Assembly (NCBI RefSeq): GCF_900188385.1 | Contig: NZ_FZOI01000001.1 | Span: 124,001-188,000 of the forward strand | Origin: Azospirillum sp. RU38E | Lineage (GTDB): Bacteria; Pseudomonadota; Alphaproteobacteria; Azospirillales; Azospirillaceae | Direction of reading: 5' to 3' | Length of the DNA: 64,000 nt | Part shown: positions 62,753 through 64,000 of the stretch, piece by piece | How the letters are laid out: the number at the start of each line of letters is the position of its first letter | Position numbering within the stretch: the first letter of the stretch is position 1 | The notes under the pieces: model-generated | What the model saw: only the letters and a program-made list of their open reading frames with translations | The model's database searches: none | What the model was told of the DNA's origin: nothing | Position numbers and translations under genes: made by a program

Positions 62753-64000
62753 TCAGCTTTCCAGCTTTTTCAGCATGGCCTGGGTAATCAATACCACACC
62801 CTGTTCGCTGCGATAGAAGCGGCGTGCATCCTCCTCCGCATTCTCCCCCACCACCAGACCGGCGGGGATGACGCAGCCGCGATCCACCACCACCCTGGTC
62901 AGCCGGACATTCCGGTTGATCTCCACCTCCGGCAGGATCACCGCGTCGTTCAACTCGCAATAGGAATGGATGCGCACCTTGTTGAACAGCAGGGAGCGGC
63001 GGACGACGGAACCGGACAGAATGCAGCCTGCCGACACCATGCTGTCCACCGCCATGCCGCGCCGGTCATCATCATCAAAGACGAATTTGGCCGGCGGCAA
63101 TTGTTCCTGATAGGTGAAGATCGGCCAGCTTGGATCATAGATATCCAGCGACGGGGAGACGTGGCAGAGGTCCAGATTGGCCTCCCAATAGGCATCCACC
63201 GTGCCGACATCGCGCCAATAGGCCTCCCCCGGCTGGGCGCGGTTGCGCACACAGCTTTCGCTGAAATGGTGGGCCATCACCTTGGCCTTGTCGATCAGGT
63301 AGGGGATGATGTCCTTGCCGAAATCGCGCGACGAAGTCTGCTCACCCGCGTCGCGTTCCAGATGTTCGTAAAGGAACTCGGCATTGAAAATATAGATGCC
63401 CATGCTGGCCAGCGAGATATCAGGCTTGCCGGGCATGGGCGGCGGGTCGGCCGGCTTCTCCAGGAAACTGGTGATGCGGTTGCTCTCATCAATCGCCATC
63501 ACGCCGAACCCGCTGGCCTGGGCGCGCGGCACCTCAATGCAGCCCACCGTCACATCCGCACCGGTGCGGATGTGGTGGGCCAGCATGTTGGCGTAATCCA
63601 TTTTATAGATATGGTCGCCGGCCAGGATCAGCACCCATTCGGCCTCATGGCTGCGCAGGATGTCCAGATTCTGGAACACGGCGTCGGCCGTGCCCTGATA
63701 CCAGCTTGTTTCATCAATGCGCTGCTGTGCCGGCAGCAGATCGATGAATTCGCCGATTTCCCCGCGCAGGAAGTTCCAGCCGCGCTGCAGATGCCGCAGC
63801 AGCGAATGGGACTTGTACTGCGTCAGCACCGAAATGCGGCGGAAACCGGAATTGATGCAATTGGACAGCGCAAAATCAATGATGCGGAACTTGCCGCCGA
63901 AATGCACCGCCGGCTTGGCCCGGCGGTCGGTCAGCTGTTTCAACCGGCTGCCACGGCCGCCGGCCAGCACCAGGGCCAGCGCATTGCGCGGGGCCTGACG
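62753..64000 (-). CDS. glgC: glucose-1-phosphate adenylyltransferase, 5' end off the right edge
   Basis: At least 415 residues are visible; the start lies beyond the window. Reading from the edge gives [52 protein letters not shown], the nucleotide-binding and regulatory N-terminal part of GlgC. The in-frame GTG at 63970 is an internal Val of LALVLAGG, not the start. The sugar-phosphate region is [15 protein letters not shown], and the left-handed beta-helix C-terminus includes [30 protein letters not shown]. It makes ADP-glucose for GlgA. Confidence 0.96.
   Translation of the reverse strand, partial: RQAPRNALALVLAGGRGSRLKQLTDRRAKPAVHFGGKFRIIDFALSNCINSGFRRISVLTQYKSHSLLRHLQRGWNFLRGEIGEFIDLLPAQQRIDETSWYQGTADAVFQNLDILRSHEAEWVLILAGDHIYKMDYANMLAHHIRTGADVTVGCIEVPRAQASGFGVMAIDESNRITSFLEKPADPPPMPGKPDISLASMGIYIFNAEFLYEHLERDAGEQTSSRDFGKDIIPYLIDKAKVMAHHFSESCVRNRAQPGEAYWRDVGTVDAYWEANLDLCHVSPSLDIYDPSWPIFTYQEQLPPAKFVFDDDDRRGMAVDSMVSAGCILSGSVVRRSLLFNKVRIHSYCELNDAVILPEVEINRNVRLTRVVVDRGCVIPAGLVVGENAEEDARRFYRSEQGVVLITQAMLKKLES

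Noticed and set aside
63970-63970. GTG as start of glgC
   Set aside because: The frame stays open to the window edge and the preceding residues LAL belong to the conserved GlgC strand before LAGGRG.

Overview
The window is GC-rich, densely coded chromosomal DNA of an alphaproteobacterium. A Rhodospirillales/Azospirillaceae-type organism is the best guess. This rests on a class I lysyl-tRNA synthetase, an Rrf2-controlled SUF operon with SufT and a SufU-like scaffold, DUF1289, DUF6429 and DUF455 proteins, and intergenic palindromes with the alphaproteobacterial core CCCGCGAAnGCGGG. The taxon is inferred from gene content. No tRNA, rRNA, CRISPR array, insertion sequence or prophage was seen.

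Layout. 0-4.6 kb: a large GH15/phosphorylase-kinase-like protein (runs off the left edge) and divergent malQ. 4.6-9.4 kb: patatin-like lipase, class I LysRS, and a DUF1289/renalase-like FAD pair. 9.6-15.3 kb: PAS histidine kinase, a secreted beta-rich protein behind an AT-rich promoter region, prfA, thioredoxin-like protein, an orphan RebB R-body protein and a LacI regulator. 15.4-28.3 kb: an envelope-rich block: LpxR-type lipid A deacylase, alpha/beta hydrolase, gamma-glutamyltransferase, a DUF885 protein, a secreted MTA/SAH-nucleosidase-like protein, an orphan solute-binding protein, a Uma2/DUF6429 pair, an operon of three exported proteins including a cyclophilin, and a TetR regulator. 28.5-32.8 kb: sucA-sucB closed by a terminator. 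33-42 kb: hybrid histidine kinase, OmpW, prfB with its programmed +1 frameshift, a two-PAS kinase, a second DUF885 protein, and small secreted proteins.

42-52 kb: the SUF iron-sulfur assembly operon, read on the minus strand: Rrf2 regulator, sufB, GIY-YIG nuclease, a 33-bp inverted repeat, sufC, tandem-GNAT protein, sufD, second tandem-GNAT protein, sufS, sufU, sufT, sufA. The two GNAT genes are translationally coupled or almost coupled to the suf genes and look like paralogues, and the nuclease gene overlaps the end of sufB. This is the most unusual gene arrangement in the window.

52-58 kb: a lipoprotein-response regulator-histidine kinase operon, then 770 bases without a gene that hold a highly structured, terminator-ended stretch (candidate small RNA, about 55434-55648), then a three-gene membrane/stress operon (amphipathic-helix protein, holin-X-type protein, DUF3618-like protein) with a possible EcfG-type promoter. 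58-64 kb: RNA (uracil-5-)methyltransferase, thioesterase, a small acidic protein, then glgA, map and glgC (5' end beyond the right edge). Both ends of the window therefore carry alpha-glucan metabolism genes.

Many long antisense frames exist because of high GC and codon bias. They were left out where the opposite frame encodes a recognisable protein. Start codons were moved inward wherever a Shine-Dalgarno sequence, signal peptide or family N-terminus favoured a later start.
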